Shown: positions 16,704 to 26,372, counted from the first letter of the stretch. The stretch is DNA of 64,000 bases from Bordetella sp. BOR01 (GCF_019218885.1 NZ_JAHUWT010000002.1:930001-994000), one strand, 5' to 3'. Notes: a model not told the origin generated them from the sequence alone. Translations and numbers: made by a program.

Positions 16704-17227
16704 ATCCTTATATCCTCACCCCCGACCTGAACGGCGAAGGGCTGCACATCGGCATCGTGCGCGCCCGCTTCAACGAAGAGATCGGCCAGGCCGAACTCGA
16801 TGCCTGCCTGCAGCAACTGGGCGAACTGGGCGTGGACGAACGCGACGTCATGGTGGTTACCGTGCCCGGCGCGCTCGAAATGGGCGTGGCGCTGTCGCAC
16901 ATGGCCGAAACGTTCGAATTCGATGCCCTGATCGCCCTGGGCGCGGTCATCCGTGGCGAAACCTATCATTTCGAGGTGGTCAGCAATGAAATGGCGCGCG
17001 CCATTTCCCGCATTTCGCTGGAAACCGGCATTCCTGTCGCCAACGGCGTCCTGACGGTCGATACCGACGAACAGGCGCAGGCCCGCGCCGCGGGCAAGGG
17101 TAGCGACTGCGCCCAGGTGGCGGTCGAGATGGCCAACCTGGTGGCGGCGCTGGAACCCGAAGAAGAAGACGACGAAGACGAAGACGAGGACGAAGATTTT
17201 GACGACGAAAAAACCGATCGCCGCTGA
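16700..17227 (+). CDS. ribH: 6,7-dimethyl-8-ribityllumazine synthase
   Basis: Lumazine synthase condenses the butanone phosphate made by RibB with the pyrimidine intermediate. The 175-residue product has the expected motifs: [53 protein letters not shown] (with the catalytic His) and [19 protein letters not shown]. It is longer than most at the C terminus, where about 20 residues are almost entirely Glu and Asp. That tail is encoded in the stretch that also carries the nusB start. It is coupled to ribB by an ATGA overlap. Confidence 0.95.
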   Translation: MNPYILTPDLNGEGLHIGIVRARFNEEIGQAELDACLQQLGELGVDERDVMVVTVPGALEMGVALSHMAETFEFDALIALGAVIRGETYHFEVVSNEMARAISRISLETGIPVANGVLTVDTDEQAQARAAGKGSDCAQVAVEMANLVAALEPEEEDDEDEDEDEDFDDEKTDRR

Positions 17228-17705
17228 TAGCGCGGCGCAGGCGCGCGCCAGCGCCCGCAGCGCGCGCCGCCGCGCCCGCGAGTTCGCGCTGCAGGGGGTG
17301 TACGCCTGGCTGCTGCGCGGCGGCGAGGGCACGCAAGACGCCGGCGAGATCGATGCGCACCTGCGCGACGCCGACGACTTCTCCGAAGCCGACGCCCAAT
17401 GGTTCAAGACGCTGCTGCATGGCGTGCTGCGCGAAGCCGCCGGCCTGCGCGAGCGTTTCACGCCCTATATCGACCGTCCGCTAAACGAGCTGTCGCCGGT
17501 CGAGCACGGCATTCTGCTGATCGGCAGCTATGAACTGGTCCATCACCTTGAAGTGCCCTACAAGGTAGCCATCAACGAAGCGGTCGAACTGGCCAAGTCG
17601 TTCGGCGGTACCGACGGTTTCAAGTTCGTCAACGGCGTACTCGACAAGCTGGCCGCCGATGTACGCGCGGCCGAGGTGCAGGCAGCCCCGTCGCAGCGCC
17701 GCTAA
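17199..17705 (+). CDS. nusB: Transcription antitermination factor NusB
   Basis: NusB joins NusA, NusE and NusG on boxA RNA to promote rRNA transcription. The 168-residue protein contains [17 protein letters not shown] near residue 22 and the typical C-terminal [34 protein letters not shown]. It appears to start with TTG at 17199, inside the acidic tail codons of ribH, behind GAGGA. No ATG fits. It overlaps ribH by 29 bases, and the ribH-nusB-thiL order is conserved in many betaproteobacteria. Confidence 0.93.
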   Translation: MTTKKPIAADSAAQARASARSARRRAREFALQGVYAWLLRGGEGTQDAGEIDAHLRDADDFSEADAQWFKTLLHGVLREAAGLRERFTPYIDRPLNELSPVEHGILLIGSYELVHHLEVPYKVAINEAVELAKSFGGTDGFKFVNGVLDKLAADVRAAEVQAAPSQRR

Positions 17706-17746
17706 GGCCGGCCGGCGCCATCGCGGGTGCCGGCCAGGAGATCATC

Positions 17747-18712
17747 TTGGCGTCTGAATTCGACCTGATCGCGCGTTATTTCACGCGGCCGGCGCCCGCC
17801 GGCATGCTGGGGGTCGGCGACGACTGCGCGCTGTTCCCGGTGCCGCCGGGCATGCAGATCGCCACCAGTACCGACTTGCTTATCCAGGGACGGCATTTTT
17901 TTTCCGATGTCGATCCCCGGGCGCTGGGCCACAAGTCGCTGGCCGTCAACCTGTCGGATCTTGCCGCCATGGGCGCGCGCCCCATCGGCTGCGTGCTGGG
18001 CCTGGCGCTGCCGCGGGCCGACGAGCCCTGGCTGGCGGCGTTTGCGCGCGGGTTCCACGACTTGGCCGATGAACATGGCTGCCCGCTGATGGGCGGCGAC
18101 ACCACCCGCAGCCTCCACGACCTGGCCATCAGCGTCACGGTGTTCGGCGCCGTGGCGCCGGACCAGGCCCTGCGCCGCGATGCCGCACGCGCGGGCGACC
18201 AGATCTGGGTGTCGGGCACGCTGGGCGCGGCCGACGTGGCCTTCCGCCTGCTCGACGGCCAATGGCCCGCCGATGCCGCCAGGCTGGCCCAGGCGCGCCG
18301 CGCGCTTGAATGGCCCCAGCCTCGCGTGGCGCTGGGGCAGGCGTTGGGCGGCGTGGCGCACGCCGCCATCGACGTTTCGGACGGCTTGTTGCAAGACCTG
18401 GGCCACGTGCTGGCTGCCAGCGGCGTGGGCGCGCGCCTGCATTACGATGCCATGCCGGCGGCTCCCGCCGTACGGGGGCTGTCGCCCGCCGCCGCGGCGC
18501 AAGCCGTGCTGGGCGGTGGCGATGCCTACGAACTCTGCTTCACCGCGTCTCCTGCCGACCGCGACCGCGTGCTGGATGCCGCGGCACGCGCCGGCGTGCC
18601 CGTGGCCTCCATCGGCTTTATCGACCCGCGCCCCGGTATCGTGGTCATGGGGGCCGACGGCCAGCCGATGGCCGAGCTGCCACGCGGCTTCGACCACTTT
18701 CCCGCCTCCTGA
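17747..18712 (+). CDS. thiL: Thiamine-monophosphate kinase
   Basis: ThiL phosphorylates thiamine monophosphate to the active cofactor. The 321-residue protein has EFDLIARYF, GVGDDCALF, the Asp-rich TSTDLLIQGRHF, HKSLAVNLSDLAAMGARP, MGGDTTRS and DVSDGLLQDLGH, a complete set of ATP and substrate motifs of the AIR-synthase-like fold. TTG at 17747 is taken as the start because AGGAG lies directly upstream and the protein then has family length. It is followed three bases later by pgpA. Confidence 0.94.
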   Translation: MASEFDLIARYFTRPAPAGMLGVGDDCALFPVPPGMQIATSTDLLIQGRHFFSDVDPRALGHKSLAVNLSDLAAMGARPIGCVLGLALPRADEPWLAAFARGFHDLADEHGCPLMGGDTTRSLHDLAISVTVFGAVAPDQALRRDAARAGDQIWVSGTLGAADVAFRLLDGQWPADAARLAQARRALEWPQPRVALGQALGGVAHAAIDVSDGLLQDLGHVLAASGVGARLHYDAMPAAPAVRGLSPAAAAQAVLGGGDAYELCFTASPADRDRVLDAAARAGVPVASIGFIDPRPGIVVMGADGQPMAELPRGFDHFPAS

Positions 18713-18715
18713 CCC

Positions 18716-19255
18716 ATGACATCTTCCAGTGATTCTTCGTCTGCTTCCCTACGCAACCGCGTGCGCGTGGCCTATCCGCCGCCGCGCTGGGTGGCGCGCG
18801 ACCCGGGCCGCCTGATCGCCTTTGGTTTCGGCAGCGGGTTGCTGCGTCCGGCCTCGGGCACCTGGGGCACTTTGCTGGCCTGGCTGATCTGGGCCGCCGC
18901 GGCGCCGGCCGCTTCCGACCTGGCGCTGGCCATCTTCCTGGCCCTGGCCTTTGCTTATGGCTGCTGGGCCTGCCACCGCGTGGCCCGGGAATTGCAGGTC
19001 GACGACCATGTCGGTATCGTGTGGGACGAGATAGTCGCGTTCTGGCTGGTGCTCTGGCTTACCCCTGGCACCTTCACCGCGCAGTTGGTGGCTTTTGGCT
19101 TGTTTCGCCTGTTCGATATTGCCAAGCCGCCGCCTATCAAGTATTTCGATGCCAAGATCAAGGGCGGCTTCGGGGTGATGTGGGACGACATCGTGGCCGC
19201 GGCATATACCTTGCTGGTCATGGCGATCATCGTGCGCCTGGGAGTCTTCGCATGA
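18716..19255 (+). CDS. pgpA: Phosphatidylglycerophosphatase A
   Basis: PgpA removes the phosphate of phosphatidylglycerophosphate in phosphatidylglycerol synthesis at the inner membrane. The 179-residue protein shows GFGSGLLRPASGTWGTLLAWLIW, the metal-site segment DDHVGIVWDEIVAFWL, and FRLFDIAKPPPIKYFDAKIKGG with VMWDDIVAA, along with four hydrophobic stretches. It lies between thiL and pncC, and its stop overlaps the pncC start by four bases. Confidence 0.93.
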   Translation: MTSSSDSSSASLRNRVRVAYPPPRWVARDPGRLIAFGFGSGLLRPASGTWGTLLAWLIWAAAAPAASDLALAIFLALAFAYGCWACHRVARELQVDDHVGIVWDEIVAFWLVLWLTPGTFTAQLVAFGLFRLFDIAKPPPIKYFDAKIKGGFGVMWDDIVAAAYTLLVMAIIVRLGVFA

Positions 19256-19821
19256 ATACGCAGCACAAGCCCGTGCCAGGGCTGGCGCCAGCTTCGCTCT
19301 CGCAGGCCCAGGCCCTGGGCCTGGCCGAACGCCTGGGGGCGGCCCTGCAGCGCCGCGGGCTGGTCATGGGTACGGCCGAATCCTGCACCGGCGGCCTGCT
19401 GGCGGGCGCCGCCACCGCGGTGGCGGGGTCCAGCAACTGGTTTGAACGCGGCTTCGTCACCTACAGCAATGCGGCCAAGGTGGCCGACCTGGATGTATCG
19501 GCCGACACCCTGGACCGCTTCGGCGCGGTCAGCGAAGAAACCGCCCTGGAAATGGCCAATGGCGTATTGCTGGCCAGCCCGGATGTGCATATCGCCGCGT
19601 CCACCACCGGCATCGCCGGCCCGGGCGGCGCCACGCCGGGCAAACCGGTGGGCATGGTGTGTTTTGGCTTTGCCATTCGCGGCGCCGACGGCATTACGTC
19701 GCGGGCGGACACCCGGGTATTCGCCGGCGACCGCACTCAGGTGCGGCAGGGGGCGGTGGTGTATGCGCTGCGCGGCTTGCTGGAACTGATAGGCGAGCCC
19801 GTCAACCGCAGCCGGCCGTAG
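19252..19821 (+). CDS. pncC: Nicotinamide-nucleotide amidase (CinA C-terminal domain)
   Basis: The 189-residue single-domain CinA-type protein deamidates NMN to nicotinate mononucleotide in pyridine nucleotide salvage. It has TAESCTGGLLAGAATAVAGSS, where the Ser and Cys are conserved, followed by ERGFVTYSNAAK and TTGIAGPGGATPGKPVGMV. The N-terminal CinA domain is absent, as usual for stand-alone PncC. It is translationally coupled to pgpA and converges with pyrF. Confidence 0.92.
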   Translation: MNTQHKPVPGLAPASLSQAQALGLAERLGAALQRRGLVMGTAESCTGGLLAGAATAVAGSSNWFERGFVTYSNAAKVADLDVSADTLDRFGAVSEETALEMANGVLLASPDVHIAASTTGIAGPGGATPGKPVGMVCFGFAIRGADGITSRADTRVFAGDRTQVRQGAVVYALRGLLELIGEPVNRSRP

Positions 19822-19835
19822 TGAAACCCACCCCC

Positions 19836-19852
19836 GAAGCGCTACGCGCTTC
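19836..19852. terminator. Short perfect hairpin between convergent pncC and pyrF
   Basis: GAAGCGC and GCGCTTC form seven base pairs around the three-base loop TAC, in the 60-base gap between two convergent genes. A terminator role fits the position, but no T-run follows on either strand. Confidence 0.4.
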
Positions 19853-19881
19853 CATCTGGCACACTCGAGAAAGCGCTGCGC

Positions 19882-20700
19882 TCAGCGTACCGCGTTGATT
19901 GCGTCGCGCAGGCCGCGCGCCGCATCGGCCGCCGCCTGGCGCCAGTCGTCGGCGCCGCTGGCGTACAAGATGGCGCGCGACGAATTGATCATCATGCCGG
20001 TGCCGGCCGCATTGCGTCCGGCATTCACCGTGGCGGTGATATCGCCGCCCTGCGCGCCGATGCCGGGCACCAGCAGCGGCATGGCTTCGCCCACTCGCTT
20101 GCGCACCGCGGCCAGCTCGTTCGGGAAGGTTGCTCCCACCACCAGGCCGCATTGGCCGTCGGCATTCCATTTGTCGGCCACCAGGCCGGCCACGTGCAGG
20201 TACAGCGGTTCGCCGTTGTCCAGTTTCAGGAATTGCAGATCGGACCCGCCCGGGTTCGAGGTGCGACACAGCACGATCACACCGCGATCTTTCCAGCCCA
20301 GGTAGGGCTCGACCGAATCCAGCCCCATGTAGGGGTTCACCGTCATGGCGTGGGCGCCATAGCGTTCGTAGGCTTCGCGCGCGTAGTGCTCGGCGGTGCT
20401 GCCGATATCGCCGCGCTTGGCGTCCAGCACGATGGGCAGGGTCGGGTGCGCCGTGCGGATGTGCGCGCACAGGGCCTCGAGCTGGTCTTCGGCGCGATGC
20501 GCCGCGAAATACGCGATCTGCGGTTTGAAGCTGCAGGCGTAGGGCGCGGTGGCATCGACGATCTCGCGGCAGAACTGGAAGATGGCGTCGGGCTTGCCGC
20601 CGAGCTCGCGCGGCAAGCGCTGCGGATCGGGATCCAGGCCCACTTGCAGCAGCGTGTTGCCGGCGGTCCAGGCTTGTTCGAGTTGTTGGATGAAGGTCAT
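19882..20700 (-). CDS. pyrF: Orotidine 5'-phosphate decarboxylase
   Basis: PyrF makes UMP from orotidylate. The 272-residue protein is of the longer (type 2) class. It has [14 protein letters not shown] near residue 17, FKPQIAYF, the catalytic [17 protein letters not shown] with the Asp-Lys-Asp charge network, and PGIGAQGGD with SSRAILYAS near the end. The ATG at 20698-20700 was chosen because the frame upstream belongs to the shadow of the NADH dehydrogenase gene. It lies five bases after that gene on the same strand. Confidence 0.94.
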   Translation of the reverse strand: MTFIQQLEQAWTAGNTLLQVGLDPDPQRLPRELGGKPDAIFQFCREIVDATAPYACSFKPQIAYFAAHRAEDQLEALCAHIRTAHPTLPIVLDAKRGDIGSTAEHYAREAYERYGAHAMTVNPYMGLDSVEPYLGWKDRGVIVLCRTSNPGGSDLQFLKLDNGEPLYLHVAGLVADKWNADGQCGLVVGATFPNELAAVRKRVGEAMPLLVPGIGAQGGDITATVNAGRNAAGTGMMINSSRAILYASGADDWRQAAADAARGLRDAINAVR

Positions 20701-20705
20701 GGGGA

Positions 20706-22013
20706 TCAGTGCAGTTTCACGCGCGGATGCGTGCGGCGCATCAGCAGGCGCGCCAGGGCCAGGGTGGCCGTGCGCCAGGTGCCCAGCACGGCATGATGGT
20801 GCATCAGGTGCAGGCTCATGTACATCACGCGTGCCAGTGTACCGCTGACGAACAGGCCGCGGCCGGCCAGCCTGCCCATCAGGCTGCCCACGCCCGCGTC
20901 CTGCCCCAGCGATACCAGCGACCCGTGGTCGCGATATTCGTAGGGGGCTTGCGGTTCGGCCGTGCCGCGGATGCGCGCGGTGACCTTGCGCACCAGGTAG
21001 CTGGCCTCTTGGTGTGCGGCCTGCGCGCGGGCCGGCACGGTACCGTTTTCGCCACGAGGCACGGCACAACAGTCGCCCAGCGCCAGGATGTGCGGGTCGG
21101 GCGATTCCAGGCGGCCATTGACCACCAGTTGCCCGATGCGATTCAGGGGCATGTCCAGTTGGGCCATCAGGGGCAGGCCCTGGATGCCGGCCGCCCACAT
21201 GCACAGGCCGGCGGCAAACTCGCGTCCGTCGGCCGTCTTGATGCTGCGCGCGGCCACCTCGGCCACGCGGCAATCGGTTTCGACCCGGATGCCCAGCTCG
21301 GTCAGGCGCGTATGGGCGGCGCGCGATATCTTTTCCGGTAGCGCCGCCAGGATGCGCGGTGCGCCTTCCACCAGCGTGATCGCCAGGTCGCGGTCGGCGC
21401 GGAAATTAGGCAGGCCGTAGGCGGCCACGATGCCGCCGGCTTCATGCAATTCGACCGCCAGTTCGACGCCGGTGGCGCCACCGCCCACGATCACCACGTC
21501 CAGCCTGGCCGACGGGTCGCGTACCTTGGCCTGGTCTACCTGCACCATGGCCTTGAGCATGGTCAGCCGGAACTGCTCGGCGTTGTCGGTGGTGTCCAGC
21601 GTGACCGCATGTTCGGCGGCGCCGGGCGTGTTGAAGAAATTGGATACGCTGCCCAGCGCCAGCACCAGGGTGTCGTACGGCAGTTCGCGCGGCGGCAGCA
21701 CCATGTCGCCATGGCCGTCCAGCACTTCGTCCACTGTGACGACGCGGCGCGCCCGATCCACCGCCTGCAGTTCGCCCAGCGCGAAGGTGAATCCGCACAA
21801 GTTGGCCAGCATCAGGTACGACAGGCCTTCCTGGTAGATGTCCAGCGTACCCGCGGCCGCTTCGTGCAGCGAGGGCTTCCAGATGTGCATGGGGCGGCTA
21901 TCGACCAGGGTGACGCACTGCGGGCCATGCTTGCGGCCAAGCTTGGCCGCAAGCTCCAGGCCGCCAGCGCCGCCGCCAACAATCACAACACGATGAGAGG
22001 GGTCGTTAGCCAT
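20706..22013 (-). CDS. ndh: Type II NADH dehydrogenase (single-subunit, FAD)
   Basis: The 435-residue flavoprotein has two nucleotide-binding folds: [20 protein letters not shown] at the N terminus for FAD, and [18 protein letters not shown] at about residue 170 for NAD(P)H. It also has [17 protein letters not shown] and the second FAD motif [11 protein letters not shown]. The C-terminal segment is hydrophobic and amphipathic, fitting membrane attachment. NDH-2 passes electrons from NADH to quinone without pumping protons. The start is taken at the ATG at 22011-22013, just before the FAD motif. Confidence 0.88.
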   Translation of the reverse strand: MANDPSHRVVIVGGGAGGLELAAKLGRKHGPQCVTLVDSRPMHIWKPSLHEAAAGTLDIYQEGLSYLMLANLCGFTFALGELQAVDRARRVVTVDEVLDGHGDMVLPPRELPYDTLVLALGSVSNFFNTPGAAEHAVTLDTTDNAEQFRLTMLKAMVQVDQAKVRDPSARLDVVIVGGGATGVELAVELHEAGGIVAAYGLPNFRADRDLAITLVEGAPRILAALPEKISRAAHTRLTELGIRVETDCRVAEVAARSIKTADGREFAAGLCMWAAGIQGLPLMAQLDMPLNRIGQLVVNGRLESPDPHILALGDCCAVPRGENGTVPARAQAAHQEASYLVRKVTARIRGTAEPQAPYEYRDHGSLVSLGQDAGVGSLMGRLAGRGLFVSGTLARVMYMSLHLMHHHAVLGTWRTATLALARLLMRRTHPRVKLH

Positions 22014-22300
22014 GGCTTGAAGTATAGAGGGTGGCGTTGGAGGATGGGGGGTGTTCTTCTGGCGTCGGGTGGTGGCGGCCTTTGGTCGGTTAAGTTGGGG
22101 CTTGGCCGCGAACCGCGTAGGAAATGGGCGCAATGGCTGTGGCCCACGCTATTCCTGAATCAAAAAACCGACGCATTCCATCACGCGTATGGCTTTTTTC
22201 AGCCGCGCAGGGCGCCCGACGGCACCGTGAAGCAAGGCGCTCACGCCACCCCGATCCGACGCCAGAAGCAAAACCCCGCCCCCGCCCGAACCCCTATTAC

Positions 22301-22696
22301 TCAAAGCACAAAGCGACTGATCGCCACCCCAACCCACACCGCAATCGTAAACAGCAACATCAGCATGACAGCAGCACTTCCAAGGTCTTTGGCGCGCCCG
22401 AGCAGGGGGTGCGTTTCCACGGACAGGGCGTCGGCCAGTGCCTCGATGGCCGAATTCAGCAGTTCCACCGCCAGCACCAGGATCACCGAGGCGATCAGGA
22501 TGAAGACTTCATCGGTGGAGCGGCCCAGGAAGAAGGCCGCCGGGATCAGCAAGATCGCCAATACCAGTTCCTGGCGGAAGGCAGCTTCGTATTTGATGGC
22601 GGCTCGCAGCCCTTGCAGCGAATAGCGCAGGGCGTTCAGGATGCGGCGCAGACCGCCTGTGCTTTTATACGGAGAAGGGTGCGGGGTATGGGGCAT
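22301..22696 (-). CDS. dgkA: Diacylglycerol kinase (prokaryotic DgkA)
   Basis: The 131-residue integral membrane protein recycles diacylglycerol to phosphatidic acid. After a short hydrophilic leader it has NALRYSLQGLRAAIKYEAAFRQE, then three transmembrane helices with the catalytic ELLNSAIEALAD and the GRAKDLGSAAV motif. The start is the ATG at 22694-22696. It is divergent from the GntR gene, and the 287-base gap on its other side (22014-22300) shows no clear gene or site. Confidence 0.93.
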   Translation of the reverse strand: MPHTPHPSPYKSTGGLRRILNALRYSLQGLRAAIKYEAAFRQELVLAILLIPAAFFLGRSTDEVFILIASVILVLAVELLNSAIEALADALSVETHPLLGRAKDLGSAAVMLMLLFTIAVWVGVAISRFVL

Positions 22697-22836
22697 GTAA
22701 AGGGGAACCTGGATGTGGCGCGTCGTTTTTAACAGATTCGCGTTGCTGCCGTGGCGGGCCGGTCCAGCCGCATCCCATCCGGATGCTAGCGGAAACCCTA
22801 ATTGTGAGGCTTGCAATCCCAGGCGCAAGATGCGGC

Positions 22837-22855
22837 AAAGTGGTAAGGCCACTTT
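22837..22855. promoter_or_regulatory. Candidate GntR operator upstream of the sugar-acid operon
   Basis: AAAGTGG and CCACTTT are perfectly inverted across five bases, and GGTAA/TTTACC pairs within the same stretch. It lies 24 bases before the regulator start, which suggests autoregulation by the GntR protein encoded immediately downstream. Confidence 0.55.
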
Positions 22856-22878
22856 ACCTTTTAGCCGCTTTTGTCCCC

Positions 22879-23583
22879 ATGCCCTTCCAGCCCATCGAGC
22901 CCCGCCGCTTGTACCGCCAGATCGCCGACCAATTGCGGCTGCTGATCCAGGCCGGCGAATTCCCGGTCGGCGCGCGCCTGCCGCCCGAGCGCGACCTGGC
23001 GTTGAAATTGGGCGTGTCGCGGCCGTCCGTGCGAGAAGCCTTGATCGCCCTGGAAGTCGAAGGGCTGGTCGAGGTTCGCATGGGCTCGGGCATATACGTG
23101 CGCAGCCGCGATGCGGCCGACAGCGTGGTGGCCGAAAGCCCGCTGGAAACCATACGCGCGCGCCAACTGGTTGAAGGCGAACTGGCGGCCCAGGCGGCCG
23201 AACTGGCCCAGCCGGCCCAGGTAGACGGCCTGCGCGAGGCGCTGCAGGCCATGCAGGAAGAAGCCGCGGCGGGCCAGGTGCCCATCCAGGGCGACCGGCT
23301 GTTTCACCTGCGCATCGCCGAAATCGCCAACAATTCCGTGCTGCTGCGGGTGGTGGGCGAACTGTTCGACGAGCGCCACAACCCGCTGTCGGTAAAGCTG
23401 GGCGACTACTTCGAGAATCCCGCGAGCTGGAAGGCCGCCATCCTGGAGCACGGGCGGGTCATCGAAGCCATTGCGGCCGGCGATGCGGCGCGCGCGCGCG
23501 AAGCGATGCGGCATCACCTGTCCTGCTCGCATGACCGCCTGACCGCCAATTGGGCGCCGGCCTCCGACAAGGTGAAAGCATGA
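22879..23583 (+). CDS. GntR/FadR-type regulator of the sugar-acid operon
   Basis: The 234-residue protein has a GntR winged helix (RRLYRQIADQLRLLIQAGEF, ARLPPERDLALKLGVSRPSVREALIALEVEGLVEVRMGSGIYV) and an FCD domain with LVEGELAAQAAELA and a late HGRVIEAIAAGD helix. It resembles UxuR/ExuR-type repressors of hexuronate catabolism. Its stop overlaps the start of the dehydrogenase gene by four bases, so it is the first gene of the operon that it probably controls. Confidence 0.9.
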   Translation: MPFQPIEPRRLYRQIADQLRLLIQAGEFPVGARLPPERDLALKLGVSRPSVREALIALEVEGLVEVRMGSGIYVRSRDAADSVVAESPLETIRARQLVEGELAAQAAELAQPAQVDGLREALQAMQEEAAAGQVPIQGDRLFHLRIAEIANNSVLLRVVGELFDERHNPLSVKLGDYFENPASWKAAILEHGRVIEAIAAGDAARAREAMRHHLSCSHDRLTANWAPASDKVKA

Positions 23584-24611
23584 CGCTGGCCTGCAAGATC
23601 CATGGCGCCCGCGACCTGCGCCTGGAAACCGATGACGACGCGCCCCTGGCGCCGCACGAGGTCGAATTGCGCCTGGGCGCGGCGGGCATTTGCGGGTCGG
23701 ACCTGCATTACTACCTGCATGGCCGCGTCGGTGCCTTCGTCATCCGCGAACCGCTGATCCCCGGGCACGAGGCCTCGGCCGTGGTGCTGCGCGTGGGCAG
23801 CGAGGTCACGCGCCTGCGGCCGGGCATGAAGGTCGCGATCAATCCGTCGCACCCCTGTGGCCACTGCGACTACTGCCGTGCCGGGCGCGACAACCTGTGC
23901 CGCGCCATGCGCTTCCTGGGCAGCGCCAGCGTCTATCCGCACGTGCAGGGCATGTTCCGCGAACGCTTTGTCATGGGCCAGCGCCAGCTGACGCCGGTGC
24001 ACGAAGACATCTCGCTGGGCGAACTGGCCTGCGCCGAGCCGCTTTCCATCGGGCTGCACGGCGTGCATCGTGCCGGCCCGCTGCTGGGCAAGACCGTGCT
24101 GGTGACAGGCGGCGGCACCATCGGCTGCATGACGGTCATGGCCGCCCGGCTGGCCGGGGCGGCGCGCGTGGTGGTGGCCGATATCGCCGACCGCCCCTTG
24201 CAGATGGCCCGCCAGGTGGGCGCCGACGAGGCCGTGCGGTCCGACCAGGCCGCGCCTGCCGACCTGGCCGAACTGGCCGACATCGCCATCGAGGCTGCCG
24301 GCAGTCCGGCCGCCCTGGATACCTGCCTGGCCGCGGTGCGCCGCGGCGGGCGCATCGTGCAGGTGGGCACGCTGCCCGCCCAGGATATTCCCTTTCCCGC
24401 CAACAGCATCATGGCGCGCGAACTGGACTTCGTTGGCGCGTTTCGCGCCGGTGTCGAATTCGACTGGGCCGTCTCGTTCCTGCGCACGCGCCGGGTCGAC
24501 GTACGGCCGTTGATGAGCGCGCAGTTGCCGCTCGAACGCGCGGCCGAGGCCTTCGAATTGGCGGCCGATCGCACGCGCAGTACCAAGGTGCAGCTTGTAT
24601 GTGAATCCTGA
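23580..24611 (+). CDS. Zinc-dependent L-idonate 5-dehydrogenase-like enzyme
   Basis: The 343-residue medium-chain dehydrogenase has the catalytic zinc site GICGSDLHYY and PGHEASAVV, the structural zinc cysteines in PCGHCDYCRAGRDNLC and the nucleotide fold TVLVTGGGTIGCMTVMAARL. The HYYLHGRVG segment is typical of IdnD and sorbitol-type dehydrogenases. It would oxidise a sugar acid or polyol to a keto acid using NAD(P). It follows the GntR gene with an ATGA overlap. Confidence 0.85.
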   Translation: MTLACKIHGARDLRLETDDDAPLAPHEVELRLGAAGICGSDLHYYLHGRVGAFVIREPLIPGHEASAVVLRVGSEVTRLRPGMKVAINPSHPCGHCDYCRAGRDNLCRAMRFLGSASVYPHVQGMFRERFVMGQRQLTPVHEDISLGELACAEPLSIGLHGVHRAGPLLGKTVLVTGGGTIGCMTVMAARLAGAARVVVADIADRPLQMARQVGADEAVRSDQAAPADLAELADIAIEAAGSPAALDTCLAAVRRGGRIVQVGTLPAQDIPFPANSIMARELDFVGAFRAGVEFDWAVSFLRTRRVDVRPLMSAQLPLERAAEAFELAADRTRSTKVQLVCES

Positions 24612-24682
24612 CCACCACCAAAGGCAGCGGCACCCATAAAAAACACGCCGCCACCTGCTCAACCTCAAGAGAGGAGACAACG

Positions 24683-25657
24683 ATGAAGCAAGGCAATGCC
24701 GTCAAGGCGCTACTGGCCGCCGCCATCCTGGCCGCGTCGGGCAGCGCACTGGCCCAGACCAAGCTGAAGTGGGCGCATGTGTATGAGACCTCCGAGCCGT
24801 TCCATACCAGCTCGGTGTGGGCCGCGCAGGAAATCGAGAAGCGCACCAATGGCCGCTATCACATCGATGTGTACCCGGCATCGCAACTGGGCAAGGAAAA
24901 CGACATCAACCAGGGCCTGACGCTGGGCACGGTGGACATGATCATTTCGGGTTCCAGCTTTGCCGCCAAGAGCTTCCCGCGCATCGGCGTCACCTATTAT
25001 CCCTACACTTTCCGCAGCCCCGAGCACCTGCTGGCGTACACCAAGAGCGATATCTACAAGACGCTGACCAAGGGGTACGAAGAAAAAAGCGGCAACCACA
25101 TCGTGGCCACCACCTATTACGGCACACGCCATTCCACGTCCAACCGCGCCTTCACTACTTGCGAGGGAATGCAGGGTTTGAAAATGCGCGTGCCCGACGT
25201 GCCGGCGTACCTGGCCATGCCGCGCGCTTGCGGGGCCAACACTTCGCCCATTGCGTTCGCCGAGGTCTACCTGGCCTTGCAGAATGGCACGGTCGAGGCC
25301 CAGGAAAACCCGCTGACCACCATCGAGGCCAAGAAGTTCTACGAGGTGCAGAAGAACATCGTGCTTACCGGGCATATCGTCGACCACCTGAATACCGTCA
25401 TCTCGGGCAAGCTCTGGAAGAGCCTGTCGGAAGAGGACCGCAAGATCTTCGCTGAAGTGGCCCAGCAGGCCGCGGCTACCGCATCGGTCGAAGTGGCCAA
25501 GCGCGAAAAAGACCTGGTCGAAGTGTTCCGCAAGAAAGGCCTGAACGTGGCCGAGGTCGATACGGGGGCGTTCCGCGAGATCGTGCTGAAGAAAGTGCCG
25601 TTCGAGCAGTACGGATACGAAAAGGCCGACTGGGAAGCGATCCAGGCGGTCAAGTAG
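24683..25657 (+). CDS. dctP: TRAP transporter substrate-binding protein DctP (first system)
   Basis: The 324-residue periplasmic receptor has a clear signal peptide ending SGSALA-QT. The DctP pattern includes KLKWAHVYETSEPFHTSS, VYPASQLGKENDINQGLTLGTVDM and a central LKMRVPDVPAYLAMPRACGANTSP, which contains the conserved arginine that binds the ligand carboxylate. It is preceded by GAGAGGAG and leads the P-Q-M transporter set of the sugar-acid operon. A hexuronate or aldonate ligand is inferred from the neighbours. Confidence 0.92.
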   Translation: MKQGNAVKALLAAAILAASGSALAQTKLKWAHVYETSEPFHTSSVWAAQEIEKRTNGRYHIDVYPASQLGKENDINQGLTLGTVDMIISGSSFAAKSFPRIGVTYYPYTFRSPEHLLAYTKSDIYKTLTKGYEEKSGNHIVATTYYGTRHSTSNRAFTTCEGMQGLKMRVPDVPAYLAMPRACGANTSPIAFAEVYLALQNGTVEAQENPLTTIEAKKFYEVQKNIVLTGHIVDHLNTVISGKLWKSLSEEDRKIFAEVAQQAAATASVEVAKREKDLVEVFRKKGLNVAEVDTGAFREIVLKKVPFEQYGYEKADWEAIQAVK

Positions 25658-25716
25658 GCCGGCCGGCGGGGCCGCCGCGCGCGGCCCCGGCTGTCAGCAA
25701 CCGACAGGGAGAACGC

Positions 25717-26352
25717 ATGCACGTCAATACCGGGGCCGGCTCGCCCGCCATGGCCCAATACCGCAACGATGGCGAAAGCGCCGTCGCCGAGCCGCATCAG
25801 GCATCGGTCGAGTCCATCGTCCACAGTTTCGAAGAGGCCGACCAGCACCAGCATGTGGACTTGTCGGGCTACGCGTTCGAGGACTGGTTTTGCCTGGCCC
25901 TGTTCTGGGTCATGGGGGCCTTGGTCTTCCTGCAGTTCTTCACGCGCTACGTGCTGAACAATTCCTTCGCCTGGACCGAAGAACTGGCCGTCTATGCATT
26001 GATCGGCGTGGTGTTCATGGGGTCGGCCATGTGCGTGCGTGCCTGCCGCCATATCCAGGTCGACTTCCTGTACCGCTACCTGCCCAAGAGGCCGGCCCGC
26101 GTCCTGGCCACGCTGATCGACCTGCTGCGCACGCTGTTCTTCGGCTACGCCGTGTGGCTGGTGTACCGCTATATCGACCTGGTGGGCGTGGAACCCATGA
26201 CCACCATCATGTGGGACAAGGCCTACGTGTACTGGCTGGCGCTGGCCGGCTTCGTGATGATGTTCGTGCGCTCGGTGCAGGTCAGCGTGCAGAACTGGCG
26301 CCAGGGCTATTCGTCGCTGGAAAACCCCGCCGCCTATCAAAGCCTGGACTGA
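25717..26352 (+). CDS. dctQ: TRAP transporter small permease DctQ (first system)
   Basis: The 211-residue protein has a hydrophilic N terminus of about 55 residues and four hydrophobic helices. It has the family pattern FFTRYVLNNSFAWTEELAVYALIGVVFMG followed by ACRHIQVDFLYRYLP. It bridges the receptor and the large permease. The N-terminal extension, including HQHVDLSGYAFEDW, is longer than average. Confidence 0.9.
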   Translation: MHVNTGAGSPAMAQYRNDGESAVAEPHQASVESIVHSFEEADQHQHVDLSGYAFEDWFCLALFWVMGALVFLQFFTRYVLNNSFAWTEELAVYALIGVVFMGSAMCVRACRHIQVDFLYRYLPKRPARVLATLIDLLRTLFFGYAVWLVYRYIDLVGVEPMTTIMWDKAYVYWLALAGFVMMFVRSVQVSVQNWRQGYSSLENPAAYQSLD

Positions 26353-26372
26353 GCCACGCACTAGGAGCCCAC

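Noticed and set aside
22014..22300. The 287-base gap between ndh and dgkA as a possible small gene or RNA.
   Set aside because: No frame shows a ribosome site and protein-like composition, and no strong hairpin with a U-run was seen.
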